Shown: piece by piece, positions 26,806 to 36,111 of the stretch | Layout of the letters: every line of letters starts with the position of its first letter | Numbering within the stretch: the first letter of the stretch is position 1 | Assembly (NCBI RefSeq): GCF_002777965.1 | Contig: NZ_NGVR01000009.1 | Location: 387 to 64,386, forward strand | Origin: Proteus columbae | GTDB lineage: Bacteria; Pseudomonadota; Gammaproteobacteria; Enterobacterales; Enterobacteriaceae | Length of the DNA stretch: 64,000 bases | Direction: 5' to 3' | The notes under the pieces: generated by a model | Database searches by the model: none | Seen by the model: the letters and a program-made list of their open reading frames with translations, nothing else | What the model was told of the DNA's origin: nothing | Made by a program: the position numbers and the translations under genes

Positions 26806-27948
26806 TTAAATATCTCCTTCAAGGATTTGGGTTAGGTTTTCAAATCTCCACCATTCAATACTTTTGGTTGAGATTGCCTTTTGCTCTGCGTGGAAAAATC
26901 CTTTATCAGTAAAGATCAGTACTTGTTCGTTAATTGAGTTATCTTTATACCAAGTCTGCAATACGCCACTAGGTTCAGCGTCGCTAGTAAAGGCCATCAC
27001 GGTTAAATTACCATTTGAAGCCCTTAAACCACGTTCAATTTCTAGGTTGATGTGTGCATCACCAAAACTGTACCCAGTGATCAATAAAACACGTTGACTG
27101 CCACCTTGCGGGTTTAAAACTGCTCTAGCTCGATGCATTAAGTTTGCATAGGGATCGAGCTGAGTTTCACTGTATTTAGTCGAAGCTGGCCAAATCATAA
27201 TTTTTGCCGCTTTGTCTTGGTTCCGCTTCAAGTGTGGAGCAATACGCAATGGTGTAGATGAAGAAGCATGCTCAGCCCAATTGATGGAACCATGTAGCTT
27301 AAATACTCGGGCATCTAGATTGTTCTGTTCAAATATCGAAGGATTCCACCACCCAGATACACCGCCCTCTAAACCGTCTGCGTATCGAAGTTGTGATAGT
27401 GCGAGTGAGTCTTCAATTAACGTATCGTAGTTCATCACTAAGTAATCAATGGTGTTCGATAGGGTGTCTTTACCTGGCCGCATTGGTCGATGCAATGCTT
27501 GAACAAAACGCTCATGCACAGCAGAATCTACTTCAACATTAATCACGTCAAAAATCGCAAGTTTTATCTCAATTATCGCTTGTAATAACTGATTGTTGCT
27601 ATATTCAGTGCCACCAATAGTCACCTTGCTCGCTGTTACGTTGCGATTTGCTCGACGAGCCGTGATAGCAAGCCAATCGACGAGTTCACTTAAGTAATCT
27701 TCAATGTGTGAAGCTGGATTTGCACCTGCAAAAGAGTTTTGTATGGCAATCAATATCTGTTTGGAATCGTAGGAGAGCTTTTCACTGTTTAGAGCTTTCT
27801 CTGTTAGCTGGTTCGTTAATGGAAGGCCAGCACAATAACTCGCCCCTGCGCCTAACAGAACCGCTTTTGAATGTGAGAGTAATTCTTCAAGTTTATTAAT
27901 TGCTTCCCTAAACTCTTTTTGTTCAAAAACTGTGGTATCGAATGCCAT
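26806..27948 (-). CDS. SIR2-domain protein, probable NADase of a SIR2-HerA defence pair
   Basis: 380 residues. The NAD-binding loop is GAGASYCAGLPLT (33-45). The catalytic-region Asn and His are in MNYDTLIEDS (about 171-180) and FKLHGSINW (about 216-224). A late Rossmann strand with the segment VLLITGYSFGDAHINLEIERGL follows, as in the SIR2_2 family. No zinc-binding cysteine tetrad of protein deacetylases is seen, which fits defence NADases rather than sirtuins. The gene starts 9 bp after hsdS ends and is followed at once by herA, so it is an integral part of the operon. The expected outcome of activation is NAD depletion and abortive infection. Confidence 0.88.
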   Translation of the reverse strand: MAFDTTVFEQKEFREAINKLEELLSHSKAVLLGAGASYCAGLPLTNQLTEKALNSEKLSYDSKQILIAIQNSFAGANPASHIEDYLSELVDWLAITARRANRNVTASKVTIGGTEYSNNQLLQAIIEIKLAIFDVINVEVDSAVHERFVQALHRPMRPGKDTLSNTIDYLVMNYDTLIEDSLALSQLRYADGLEGGVSGWWNPSIFEQNNLDARVFKLHGSINWAEHASSSTPLRIAPHLKRNQDKAAKIMIWPASTKYSETQLDPYANLMHRARAVLNPQGGSQRVLLITGYSFGDAHINLEIERGLRASNGNLTVMAFTSDAEPSGVLQTWYKDNSINEQVLIFTDKGFFHAEQKAISTKSIEWWRFENLTQILEGDI

Positions 27949-27957
27949 ACTCCCTCA

Positions 27958-29172
27958 TTAGAGCTCGCCTTTAAAGGCAGAGTCGAGAATTGATGTCTTG
28001 AGCCGATTCAATAGTGATATTTTCTCAAGAATTTCAGCTTTGCTCTTTCTTGTTTTGGAGATCAAAGCATTGCAATCAGAAACTGCTTTAACAATAGCGT
28101 CATCATGATTTGGTAAAGGAATCGTCAAATTTTTAAGATCTGTTATTGATAAATTCGGTTGGTTAAGAGATTTTGATTTTTCCTGTACATAGTTTTTTGT
28201 ACGGGATGACTGCAGGTAAAGGTAAATGAAATCTAATACATGTTTGTTATGTGAAGTTATTGCAGCGACACGCTGATTTACTAGCGCTCCACTATAAGTT
28301 TCAGGTACTCGGCAAACTTTCAGCCCACCATTAATTATCGGACGAGTTAATGCGATTACGATATCGTTCGTCTTTGCTGCAAATCTCTGATATTCACTTT
28401 CATAATTAGCTGGCAGAAACTCTCCTATATTTTCAGTAAACTCATTAACACCAACGTTGGTTATTTTGATCGACTTAATTCCAGATTCCGAAGTGAAATC
28501 TCCGCTCTTGAATGCATAGCCAGATATAAATTCAGCCAACTTTAATAAAGGCAGTTCGGGGGTTGTTTTTGTGAGTTCAGCAAAATAGGAGTCAAGCCCA
28601 TTCTGAGATAGCGCATCTGCGAGTGTGACGCTTTCCTGCAAATGTTTGATGGCGGTGTCAATGCTGGTAAACAGTGTATCTAGTTTTGCGACGATACGCT
28701 TTTGTTCAATTATTGAAGTAACAGGTACTTTGGCTATTTGAGTAAACAGTTTGGTTGTAGCTCTAGGCATTCGTGCTCCTGAACAATTATTCATTGCCAA
28801 ATCAACGAAATACTGAGAGCGAAGATAGTAAGCCAAAAAGCCCGGACTAATTGCATCAGAACATTTAAATGGGATGATTTCTGTAGTAGCTATTCCATCT
28901 ACTTTAGCCACAATCACTTTATTTAAGTATGGCCTTAACTTTCCATAAAGTACCATCCCTTGCTTGAACGAAACTTTTGTACTACTTATTTCCGAACCTT
29001 TGGTCGGAGAGTTACTGATAACTCTCCCTGTATGACTTTCAATGTTCTCTAAACCAATATAGTTATATTGTTCTTCAGGGTTGGGTTCCACAGTTTTTCT
29101 TGACGGAGTGCAGACATCGGTCAAATTAGTCCACTCCCACCCCTCCGGTAGTTTATACAAAACCTGTTCCAT
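27958..29172 (-). CDS. hsdS: Type I restriction specificity subunit HsdS
   Basis: 404 residues, normal for HsdS. Two target-recognition domains are visible, each followed by a helical conserved region. The first begins LPEGWEWTNLTDVC and ends with SIIEQKRIVAKLDTLFTSIDTAIKHLQES, the second begins LPLLKLAEFISGYAFKSGDF and ends with TSILDSAFKGEL. It sets the bipartite DNA target of the methylase and nuclease; the target cannot be read from sequence. It starts 2 bp after hsdM ends. Confidence 0.93.
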   Translation of the reverse strand: MEQVLYKLPEGWEWTNLTDVCTPSRKTVEPNPEEQYNYIGLENIESHTGRVISNSPTKGSEISSTKVSFKQGMVLYGKLRPYLNKVIVAKVDGIATTEIIPFKCSDAISPGFLAYYLRSQYFVDLAMNNCSGARMPRATTKLFTQIAKVPVTSIIEQKRIVAKLDTLFTSIDTAIKHLQESVTLADALSQNGLDSYFAELTKTTPELPLLKLAEFISGYAFKSGDFTSESGIKSIKITNVGVNEFTENIGEFLPANYESEYQRFAAKTNDIVIALTRPIINGGLKVCRVPETYSGALVNQRVAAITSHNKHVLDFIYLYLQSSRTKNYVQEKSKSLNQPNLSITDLKNLTIPLPNHDDAIVKAVSDCNALISKTRKSKAEILEKISLLNRLKTSILDSAFKGEL

Positions 29173-29174
29173 GC

Positions 29175-30653
29175 TTATTTCTCCGCCAATAGGTTTTCAA
29201 TTTCATCTAACAAGCCTGACACCAGTTTTTCTTTGGTGCGGATCTGCTTAAGAATATCGCTTGGTGCTAGATGTTCGGCGTCTTTTTGCTTAGCTGGATT
29301 TTTAGCGGATAGGTCATAGTCTTCAGCTAATTTACTGGCTGAAACTGCCCAGGAGCGTTCGGTAGTTTCGCGGCTGTTATACAGCTCGACAAACTCTTTT
29401 AAGTGCTCATCGTTGATCGGCTTGTTTTTGGTAAGCTTTTGCTCGGGCTCACATTCGTAGTACCACACGTCACTGGTACCGCCGCTGCGCTCAAAAAACA
29501 GCACGTTGGTTTTAACACCCGAATATGGCAAAAATACCCCTGCGGGCAAGCTTAAAATAGTGTGCAGGTTAAAGTTTTCGAGCAGTTCCTGTTTGACTTG
29601 TTTAAAAGCATTGTTGGTTTGGAACAGTACGCCTTCTGGAACGACGATCGCTGCTTTGCCGCCACTTTTTAAGGTTTTCATAAAATGTTGTAAAAACAGC
29701 AATTCAGTCGCGTTACTCTGAATAGGAAAGTTTTGTTGTATTTGCGATTTCTCTTTACCACCAAATGGGGGGTTAGCCAAAATAATATCGTAACGATCTT
29801 TTTCCTGAATATCGCGGATATTCTGGGTAAGGGTATTGCCACGGAACAGGTTGGGTGACTCGATGCCATGCAAAATCATGTTCATCATACCCATCACATA
29901 TGCCAGAGAAGTTTTTTCAAAACCATAAAAGGTATCGCGTTGAATAAAATTCCATTGTTCAGTGGATAATTCGCTTTTTTTAGTTTTCAAGTGTTCAAAA
30001 GCTTCAACCAAGAATCCACAAGAGCCTGCTGCAGCATCATAAATGGTTTGTCCTGCTTGTGGGTTAATGGCCTTGATCATGGTGCGTACTACAGGGCGTG
30101 GTGTATAAAACTCACCCGCGTAACCACCAGCATCACCCATGTTTTGCAATAAGCCTTCATAGACCAACGAGAGCTCAAACATTTCATCACTGGATTGAAA
30201 ATTCAGCGTGTCGATAATATCCAGTACTTCACGTAGTGTATGACCCGAGGCAACCTTGTTGTCTAAGTATTGAAAGATTGCCCCAATTTTATAGGCAAAA
30301 GATTTAGGATCTGAGCCAGTGGCCGTGATATTGGCAAAGCTTTTTAAATAAGGAAATAACTCATTGTTGACATAATCGGTTAAGTCATCACCAGTGCGAG
30401 CTTTATTGATATCTAGTTTGCCATCGGTGTTTTTCGGACAGGCCCAATTTGACCAACGGTGCTTTTCATTTAATACAGGTTGATAGTCTTTCCCTGATAG
30501 TACTGCTTCATCTTCTTTGTCAGACTCGTAATCATCCAAAAACTTTAAGAACAACACCCACGAAGTTTGCTCGGTGTAGTGCATAGCCCCACTAATGCCA
30601 TCGTCGCGGCGCAGTATGTCGGTAATTCGGTCAATCTTTTGTTGTAATGACAT
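29175..30653 (-). CDS. hsdM: Type I restriction modification methylase HsdM (adenine-N6)
   Basis: 492 residues. An N-terminal HsdM helical domain (to about 135) is followed by the N6-adenine methylase core. The SAM motif is YDAAAGSCGFLVEAFEH (about 204-220) and the catalytic motif IV is NPPFGG (about 296-301). Near the C-terminus the conserved YDLSAKNP is present. With HsdS it forms the M2S methylase, and with HsdR the restriction complex. It is separated from hsdR by the fused AAA-DUF4435 gene, an unusual order, with gaps of 2-3 bp on each side. Confidence 0.94.
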   Translation of the reverse strand: MSLQQKIDRITDILRRDDGISGAMHYTEQTSWVLFLKFLDDYESDKEDEAVLSGKDYQPVLNEKHRWSNWACPKNTDGKLDINKARTGDDLTDYVNNELFPYLKSFANITATGSDPKSFAYKIGAIFQYLDNKVASGHTLREVLDIIDTLNFQSSDEMFELSLVYEGLLQNMGDAGGYAGEFYTPRPVVRTMIKAINPQAGQTIYDAAAGSCGFLVEAFEHLKTKKSELSTEQWNFIQRDTFYGFEKTSLAYVMGMMNMILHGIESPNLFRGNTLTQNIRDIQEKDRYDIILANPPFGGKEKSQIQQNFPIQSNATELLFLQHFMKTLKSGGKAAIVVPEGVLFQTNNAFKQVKQELLENFNLHTILSLPAGVFLPYSGVKTNVLFFERSGGTSDVWYYECEPEQKLTKNKPINDEHLKEFVELYNSRETTERSWAVSASKLAEDYDLSAKNPAKQKDAEHLAPSDILKQIRTKEKLVSGLLDEIENLLAEK

Positions 30654-30656
30654 GGC

Positions 30657-32429
30657 TTATAGTTTTCCGATAATAAAATTGTACATATTGGTGATATCTT
30701 CGCTGATTTCTTCTGGTGGAATCAGGTCGATATAGGCTTGGAGTTTGTCAATGTCGAGGCCTACACCATCGGTGTTAATTAAAGGGTTAATAACATCTTT
30801 GGCATTCAATCGGCGAATATCGTCGTTATCACCTGGGTTGTTTGGTTGTAAATGACTTCGCTGCGCAATATCAGGGTTGTTGATTGCAGCGAGCACGTTG
30901 TGATGTGACAGCGCTGTATGCGAAAGCAAGTAATTTTTGATTTCGCGACGTTTCCAAGTCAGCAAATGGCAGTTTATTCTTTCTGGGCAAGGCAATCCTA
31001 AGTCAAATATGGCGGAGTGATCAACACCAACTACTTCGACACCGCTTTGTGCGTGAATGTTAGCTTCAGGGAGTTCGTCTCGATCGCATATCATGAACAC
31101 ATTTGTTATTTTACGTGGATGAAGAGCTTTATCTTTTTTGTGTACTTCAGCTTTGCACACTCTGAGATATTCTTTCATGTCCCTCAATTCATGCAGCCAC
31201 TTGAGTTTTGACGCACCAAAGCTGTCACCCACCGAATTGTAACCAGATGATTTTGCTATAGGATTTATTGAGGACAGAGGCCTCCAATCAAGCCTTTTTT
31301 GCTTTGCTAATAACTCAAAGATCTTCCAGTCGTTATAGTAATCAATCAAGCAAATGTTCTTCAATTTAGAGGCTATTTCTAACTCAACGACTTTACTTTT
31401 GGATAAAATTTTCAATCTTTCCAATAATTTTTGAGACTTCTGCTCATTTTTTATTTGCCCATTTTCAACCAAAAACAATGATTCGAAGTCATTCTCAGCG
31501 ATTGAATCGACTAAATGAGTTGTGGTTATGACTTTACCTTTAGTTTTGCTTAGGATGTCCCAAAGTAGCTCAACGTTTTTATGGTGCAGGTGTGAGTCAA
31601 CTTCATCAAACATGAAAAGAGAAGAAGTACTATCAAATAGATCAATTAGTGAGGCTATGAACAAAAACTGATATTCACCATCACTTAGTGATGAAAATTC
31701 AATATTATCAGTTAGGTAAAGAGATGTTTCAGATGCTGAAAAGAAATATTCGTTGTATGACCCTTCGATTAGAAATTTTGTGGCATCGACTGTAGAGCCA
31801 TCAAAAACATCAAAAAATTGTTCATAAGTTACTTCTGCTTCTGTTGACTTTAAGCCTTTACCTGTTTCTATCAGAGCATCAAGGTCAGGAAGCGTTTCGA
31901 TCTTTTCGAGAAAAGCATCAAGTCGCTGATTAAAAGGCCTTTTTCTTATCGACGGGTGTTCATAGTCTTTAGCTTCAGCTATCTGGTCTTGTTGTACATT
32001 CTTTATGTAAGCATCAGGAACAGATATTTTCAGTCTCAATTTAACTGAAACTTGATCCTGGAATGCCTTGTGGTTGTTAACAAAATTAAAAACTAAGCCG
32101 TTCTTCTTGAATGTGTAGGCGAGAAACGTAAGGAATCGAACATCTTTCTGAGTAAAGAAAAGGCTAGAAAAATCAATGTCACTTATATCTTTCCTTGATC
32201 GTAAAGAGGTTAATCTTCGTTCAAAAAAGGAAGAGAAGTTTTCATTTTGTCCTGAAGTCGCACAGATCAGCTGAAGCCTGTCGCTAGGTTCTGCAATCTG
32301 CTTTCTAAAGATTGAATGTAAAATACTGGATTTACCGCTGCCATTTTCACCAATCAAGGTCGCAACTTTGTCGATATGTAGGGTCTGCGGCTGATCGTAC
32401 AGCGGGTTAGGTGCTAGAGTCAGTTCCAT
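30657..32429 (-). CDS. AAA ATPase fused to DUF4435/Toprim-like domain (PARIS-like)
   Basis: 590 residues. The ATPase half has Walker A GENGSGKSS (27-35), an SDGE signature (near 250), Walker B SLFMFDEVDSHLH (about 270-282) and TTTHLVDSIA as switch region. The C-terminal half carries a DUF4435-type Toprim fold: ICLIDYYNDWKIFELL (about 361-376), VFMICDRDE (about 444-452) and KRREIKNYLL (about 494-503). The first Toprim acidic residue is Asp where Glu is usual. AriA (AAA) plus AriB (DUF4435) make up PARIS, which kills cells when phage anti-restriction proteins such as Ocr are sensed; merged forms are known. Its place between hsdR and hsdM suits a guard of the type I enzyme. Function is inferred. 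Confidence 0.8.
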   Translation of the reverse strand: MELTLAPNPLYDQPQTLHIDKVATLIGENGSGKSSILHSIFRKQIAEPSDRLQLICATSGQNENFSSFFERRLTSLRSRKDISDIDFSSLFFTQKDVRFLTFLAYTFKKNGLVFNFVNNHKAFQDQVSVKLRLKISVPDAYIKNVQQDQIAEAKDYEHPSIRKRPFNQRLDAFLEKIETLPDLDALIETGKGLKSTEAEVTYEQFFDVFDGSTVDATKFLIEGSYNEYFFSASETSLYLTDNIEFSSLSDGEYQFLFIASLIDLFDSTSSLFMFDEVDSHLHHKNVELLWDILSKTKGKVITTTHLVDSIAENDFESLFLVENGQIKNEQKSQKLLERLKILSKSKVVELEIASKLKNICLIDYYNDWKIFELLAKQKRLDWRPLSSINPIAKSSGYNSVGDSFGASKLKWLHELRDMKEYLRVCKAEVHKKDKALHPRKITNVFMICDRDELPEANIHAQSGVEVVGVDHSAIFDLGLPCPERINCHLLTWKRREIKNYLLSHTALSHHNVLAAINNPDIAQRSHLQPNNPGDNDDIRRLNAKDVINPLINTDGVGLDIDKLQAYIDLIPPEEISEDITNMYNFIIGKL

Positions 32430-32430
32430 T

Positions 32431-34746
32431 TTAATTTACGTGATAAAGCTGTTGTTGTAATTGTTTAAAAGCGGCCAGTAAATAGGCTGGCTTTCCACCG
32501 AATGCTGTTGAGGCGTCTTTCACTGTACCCAATCCCGATAGCTCAATGAGAGCAGGTAAGCGCTCGCGTGATAACTCAGCGCTGCCAGTTTGCTCATAAC
32601 GATTGAGCACAAAGTGTAAAAATTGCTGAGCCTTTTTTTGCTGGTATTGTTCAAAGAAGGCGCTATTAGTACGTACTTGGTCAGCACGCGCTTTGCGAGT
32701 TGCCATTGGCTGTTCAAAGGCTAAAAAGGCCAGCAGGTCGAAGATATCACACTCTTCTGCTTCAAATATCCGCCGCAGCGTGGCAAGTTGTTCTTTGTCA
32801 AAACCTGTTTGCACGAGTTTATCGAGTAAGGTTTCTCGTTCATCGGGGTCTGACCAAATCTGACGTAGTTCCTCAACCGATTTAAATAACCCTGGTAACT
32901 GGGTTATTAGACGCTCAACAAATTCTTGCACCGTTAGTGGCTTGCCATTTTCATCGATATAGCGAGTTTCAATATCAATCACTTTAAGTTCACGGTGTTT
33001 GCTCAGTTTTACTTTTAAGCGGGACTTTGGCTCGCTAGGCTCGGGATCTGAAGCATCTGTTCCTTCAGATGGCTCTGGTGTGTAAGGTGGTGGTATTGGT
33101 TCAGTAGTGCCATCTGACTCTGTTGCTTCAGGTTCGCCATCCCAGTCTTTGTCGTAAAACTTATTAGTTGCACCGCGAAAATCGATAATGGTAAAGTAGT
33201 CTTTGCCATCAAAAACACGGGTTCCGCGACCCACAATTTGTTTAAACTCCACCATTGAGCCAACGGTTCTATCCAGTACTACGTTACGCACATTACGGGC
33301 ATCAACTCCAGTGGTAAGCATTTGCGATGAGGTAATAATGGTAGGAATATCTTTGTCATTATCCTGAAACTTTTCTAGTAATTCACGACCTACTTTACCC
33401 TCATCACTGGTTACACGAACACAGTAGTCTGGGTCTTTTACTTTTTTGTGTCTGTTAATCATATCGCGCATGGTGAGTGCATGATTTTGGTTTTCACAAA
33501 AGATGATGGTTTTTTCTAGGGGGGTTATATTGTCTAAAATAGCTTTAGCGACCAGTTCGGTACGTTCATCGACCTCAATTTTTTTATCGTAATCTTCTAC
33601 CTGATAAATATCTTGCCCAGATTCGCCTTCGATCACTTGGTCATCTTTGGTTAGCACTAGTTCGTCTAAGTTAGTTCGCACCCGTTTGACCCGGTAAGGA
33701 GTTAAGAAACCATCATTGATACCATCTTTTAATGAGTATTCAAATGCAGGTTTTCCAAAGTAGTTATATGTATCAATGTTTGCTTCGCGCTTTGGTGTGG
33801 CCGTAAGGCCCACATGTATTGCACTACTAAAATGGTCGAGAATAGCTCGCCATGAGCCAGTTTCATTAGCGCTTCCGCGGTGGCATTCATCAATCATAAC
33901 TAGATCAAAAAAATCACTTGGATAAGCTTTGTAATAACCCTCTATATTTTCTCGTTCGGCAATAGCTTGATAGATAGCAAAAAAGATATGTGCGTTAGTT
34001 GGCACAATCCCATGACGCTTTCTTATTTCTTCACCATTAATCTTAATTAGATCTTTTTCATAAGGGTTAAATGTGTTGATCGCTTGGTCTGCAAGTATAT
34101 TACGATCAGCTAAAAATAATATTCTAGGGCGACGAGTGCCAGGTGATTCTTTGTTCCAACGAGACTGGAATAGTTTATGGACGATTTGAAAAGCAATAAA
34201 GGTTTTACCAGTGCCCGTAGCCAATGTTAAAAGTATACGGGACTCTCCTTTACCAATGGCGTCAGTGGTTGCATGCACCGCTAATTCTTGGTAATAACGT
34301 GGGTGCATTGCTCCTTCTAAGTGAAAGGGGACATTTCGAAGCTGTTGGCCTAAGTTGGAGTGAATACCAGCATAGCGTTTTTCTAATTCTTCAGGTGTCG
34401 GATAAAACTCGATGTAGTCACCTTTTCCAGTTTCTAAGTCGAACTCATAGGTTTGTTTCCCATTACTCGAATAGACAAAGCGGACGAGTAGCTTTTTAGC
34501 ATAGTCAATGGCTTGTTGGAGACCTTTGGTTGGATGCTCGGATTCTTTTTTTGCTTCAACTACAGCAAGGTAACGATTGTCTTTGTGAAGTAGATAGTCG
34601 ACAAAACAGCGGCGACCACGTATTCCACCAGCAAGTTTGCGTCCATCGGTAAAGAAATGCTCTCGAATTATATTACTTGGCTGCCAATATGCAGCCTTAA
34701 GTGCTGGATCTATATAATTAGCTCTAGTATCTGCTTCCGACGACAT
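32431..34746 (-). CDS. hsdR: Type I restriction nuclease/translocase subunit HsdR (EcoAI/EcoEI-like, type IB)
   Basis: 771 residues from the ATG at 34746, which follows AAGGAG at 7 bases. Layout: an N-terminal PD-(D/E)xK nuclease (RCFVDYLLHKDN and VVEAKKES, about 48-68), then the SF2 helicase lobes with Walker A ATGTGKTF (about 178-185), MIDECHRG (about 283-290), LTATPKRE, and QIVGRGTRVFDG as motif VI. The C-terminal domain resembles EcoEI_R_C (VKLSKHRELKVIDIETRYIDE). It cuts unmodified DNA after ATP-driven translocation. It leads the six-gene operon; the next gene starts one base after its stop. Confidence 0.93.
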   Translation of the reverse strand: MSSEADTRANYIDPALKAAYWQPSNIIREHFFTDGRKLAGGIRGRRCFVDYLLHKDNRYLAVVEAKKESEHPTKGLQQAIDYAKKLLVRFVYSSNGKQTYEFDLETGKGDYIEFYPTPEELEKRYAGIHSNLGQQLRNVPFHLEGAMHPRYYQELAVHATTDAIGKGESRILLTLATGTGKTFIAFQIVHKLFQSRWNKESPGTRRPRILFLADRNILADQAINTFNPYEKDLIKINGEEIRKRHGIVPTNAHIFFAIYQAIAERENIEGYYKAYPSDFFDLVMIDECHRGSANETGSWRAILDHFSSAIHVGLTATPKREANIDTYNYFGKPAFEYSLKDGINDGFLTPYRVKRVRTNLDELVLTKDDQVIEGESGQDIYQVEDYDKKIEVDERTELVAKAILDNITPLEKTIIFCENQNHALTMRDMINRHKKVKDPDYCVRVTSDEGKVGRELLEKFQDNDKDIPTIITSSQMLTTGVDARNVRNVVLDRTVGSMVEFKQIVGRGTRVFDGKDYFTIIDFRGATNKFYDKDWDGEPEATESDGTTEPIPPPYTPEPSEGTDASDPEPSEPKSRLKVKLSKHRELKVIDIETRYIDENGKPLTVQEFVERLITQLPGLFKSVEELRQIWSDPDERETLLDKLVQTGFDKEQLATLRRIFEAEECDIFDLLAFLAFEQPMATRKARADQVRTNSAFFEQYQQKKAQQFLHFVLNRYEQTGSAELSRERLPALIELSGLGTVKDASTAFGGKPAYLLAAFKQLQQQLYHVN

Positions 34747-35201
34747 ATCCACACTCCTTGATGCCCATTGGTTTTTACTATCGTTTATTGTTCTTGTTAA
34801 TGTGTTGCTAAACGGATAGATAAATTACTAAAGTAAGTTACTAGTGTTGCTATATTCACTCATTAGACTAACTACAACAACTAGGTAGTGGTAGCTTGTA
34901 TTCGTTTAATGAGGCCTTTGTCACATGTTACAAATTAAACATAACAATTTGATTAATAGTTGATTTTTCTAATGTTGAGTTTAATGTATTACGATTGCTT
35001 ATATTACCATTAATATGATTTTTCTCAAATTATTCGAATTGAATGAAGTGAGTTAGGAAGATGGGAGTACAATCGTTTTCTTACGCATTGAATAGTAACG
35101 TTCATTGAGTGTGATACTAGTCTGTTATAATGATAGGCTGGCGGTGTTACCAGTAGGAATGCTACCTAATTATATAGGTGGCATTAAGGCCACCACAAAT
35201 A
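34747..35201 (+). other. Gene-free region with possible promoter and overlapping hairpins
   Basis: 455 bp upstream of hsdR. It must hold the promoter of the six-gene defence operon on the minus strand. On the plus strand TTGAGT (35105) and TATAAT (35126) with a 15-bp spacer could form a promoter directed at the 3' end of the YfjJ-like gene. Just beyond it lie ACCTA/TAGGT (35164-35179) and GGTGGC/GCCACC (35177-35194) hairpins. A small regulatory RNA or a terminator of the YfjJ-like gene are both possible. Confidence 0.4.
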
Positions 35202-35819
35202 TCAATACTGGCTACGTCCTAAACTACGACGCACAGGGCTGTACTGCTTGGAGTATTCTTTTGCTAAATAACTCAAACGTTTCATGACTAATTGGTAATC
35301 GTCAGAAAATGATGATGAAAGTTTATTTAAGCAATATCGGCAGTTTTCTGGGTAGTGTACTAATGTGCCTGTATCAAAAGAAGGATCAAATTCAAGCTGT
35401 AATGCATTGTACCAAGCTGTGGTGATCATGGTCCGTAAACTAGGCTCAAACGAATTGTAGTCCCCTAAGTGGTAGTATGCGTCTTTATTGAAGACTAAAA
35501 ATACATGATAGTGAGGGAGTGTCGCGGTTGCGATTTCTTTTACCCACATATAACGCATGTTGTTTTCAAAAGTACGTTTACCTTGAAGCTTTTTACGGTG
35601 TTGATCGTGCTTAAGTTTAGCCTTTAAGGAATCAGTAAATCGGGATATAGGACTTCCTTCTAAATAAGGGAAACATGTCGGCATATCGCCATTATCGATA
35701 ATAGGCGGAAAGTGAAGGTCAACTCGTATTACAGTGATACGAGAGTATTCCTTTAAAGCATAGTTCAATGTATCAGCAATGCATTCTAGATAAAATTCAT
35801 TATATTCATTTTTAGACAT
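35202..35819 (-). CDS. YagK/YfjJ-family (inovirus Gp2-like) protein
   Basis: 205 residues. The pattern of the family is visible: RITVIRVDLHFPP near the N-terminus, SLKAKLKHDQHRKK, a central YMWVKEIATATLPHYHVFLVFNKDAYYHLGDY, and a C-terminal YLAKEYSKQYSPVRRSLGRSQY. The HYHVFLVFN segment resembles the two-His motif of HUH-type replication initiators, although whether the fold is catalytic is not established. The family occurs in CP4-57 (yfjJ) and filamentous-phage-like satellites. It suggests an ancestral replication or packaging module of the island. Confidence 0.75.
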   Translation of the reverse strand: MSKNEYNEFYLECIADTLNYALKEYSRITVIRVDLHFPPIIDNGDMPTCFPYLEGSPISRFTDSLKAKLKHDQHRKKLQGKRTFENNMRYMWVKEIATATLPHYHVFLVFNKDAYYHLGDYNSFEPSLRTMITTAWYNALQLEFDPSFDTGTLVHYPENCRYCLNKLSSSFSDDYQLVMKRLSYLAKEYSKQYSPVRRSLGRSQY

Positions 35820-36111
35820 GAGTGTTCCCTAGGATAATATTAATTTACCCTTTAATATGATTAAAGTAATATCGGGATAGGGCAAAGGAGCCGCGTTATC
35901 CCTTTTTGTATAATTTAGATAATAAGGTTTAAAATGGTTTTTTATTAAATTAGATATCGTCTCCTTGGCGGTTTTATATGTAATGCATCTCTACTATATT
36001 TTTTGTTATTTACTAGTTATGATAGATGGTATATATATTACCTATCCAACACGAAAACTATATTTAGATTCGTGCTGTAACTGTATTTTCTATTAATTAA
36101 TTACTCTGGAG

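Noticed and set aside
30657-32429. Calling the AAA-DUF4435 gene a true PARIS system
   Set aside because: Architecture and motifs fit a merged form, but one acidic residue differs and DUF4435 occurs in other ATPase fusions, so only PARIS-like is used.
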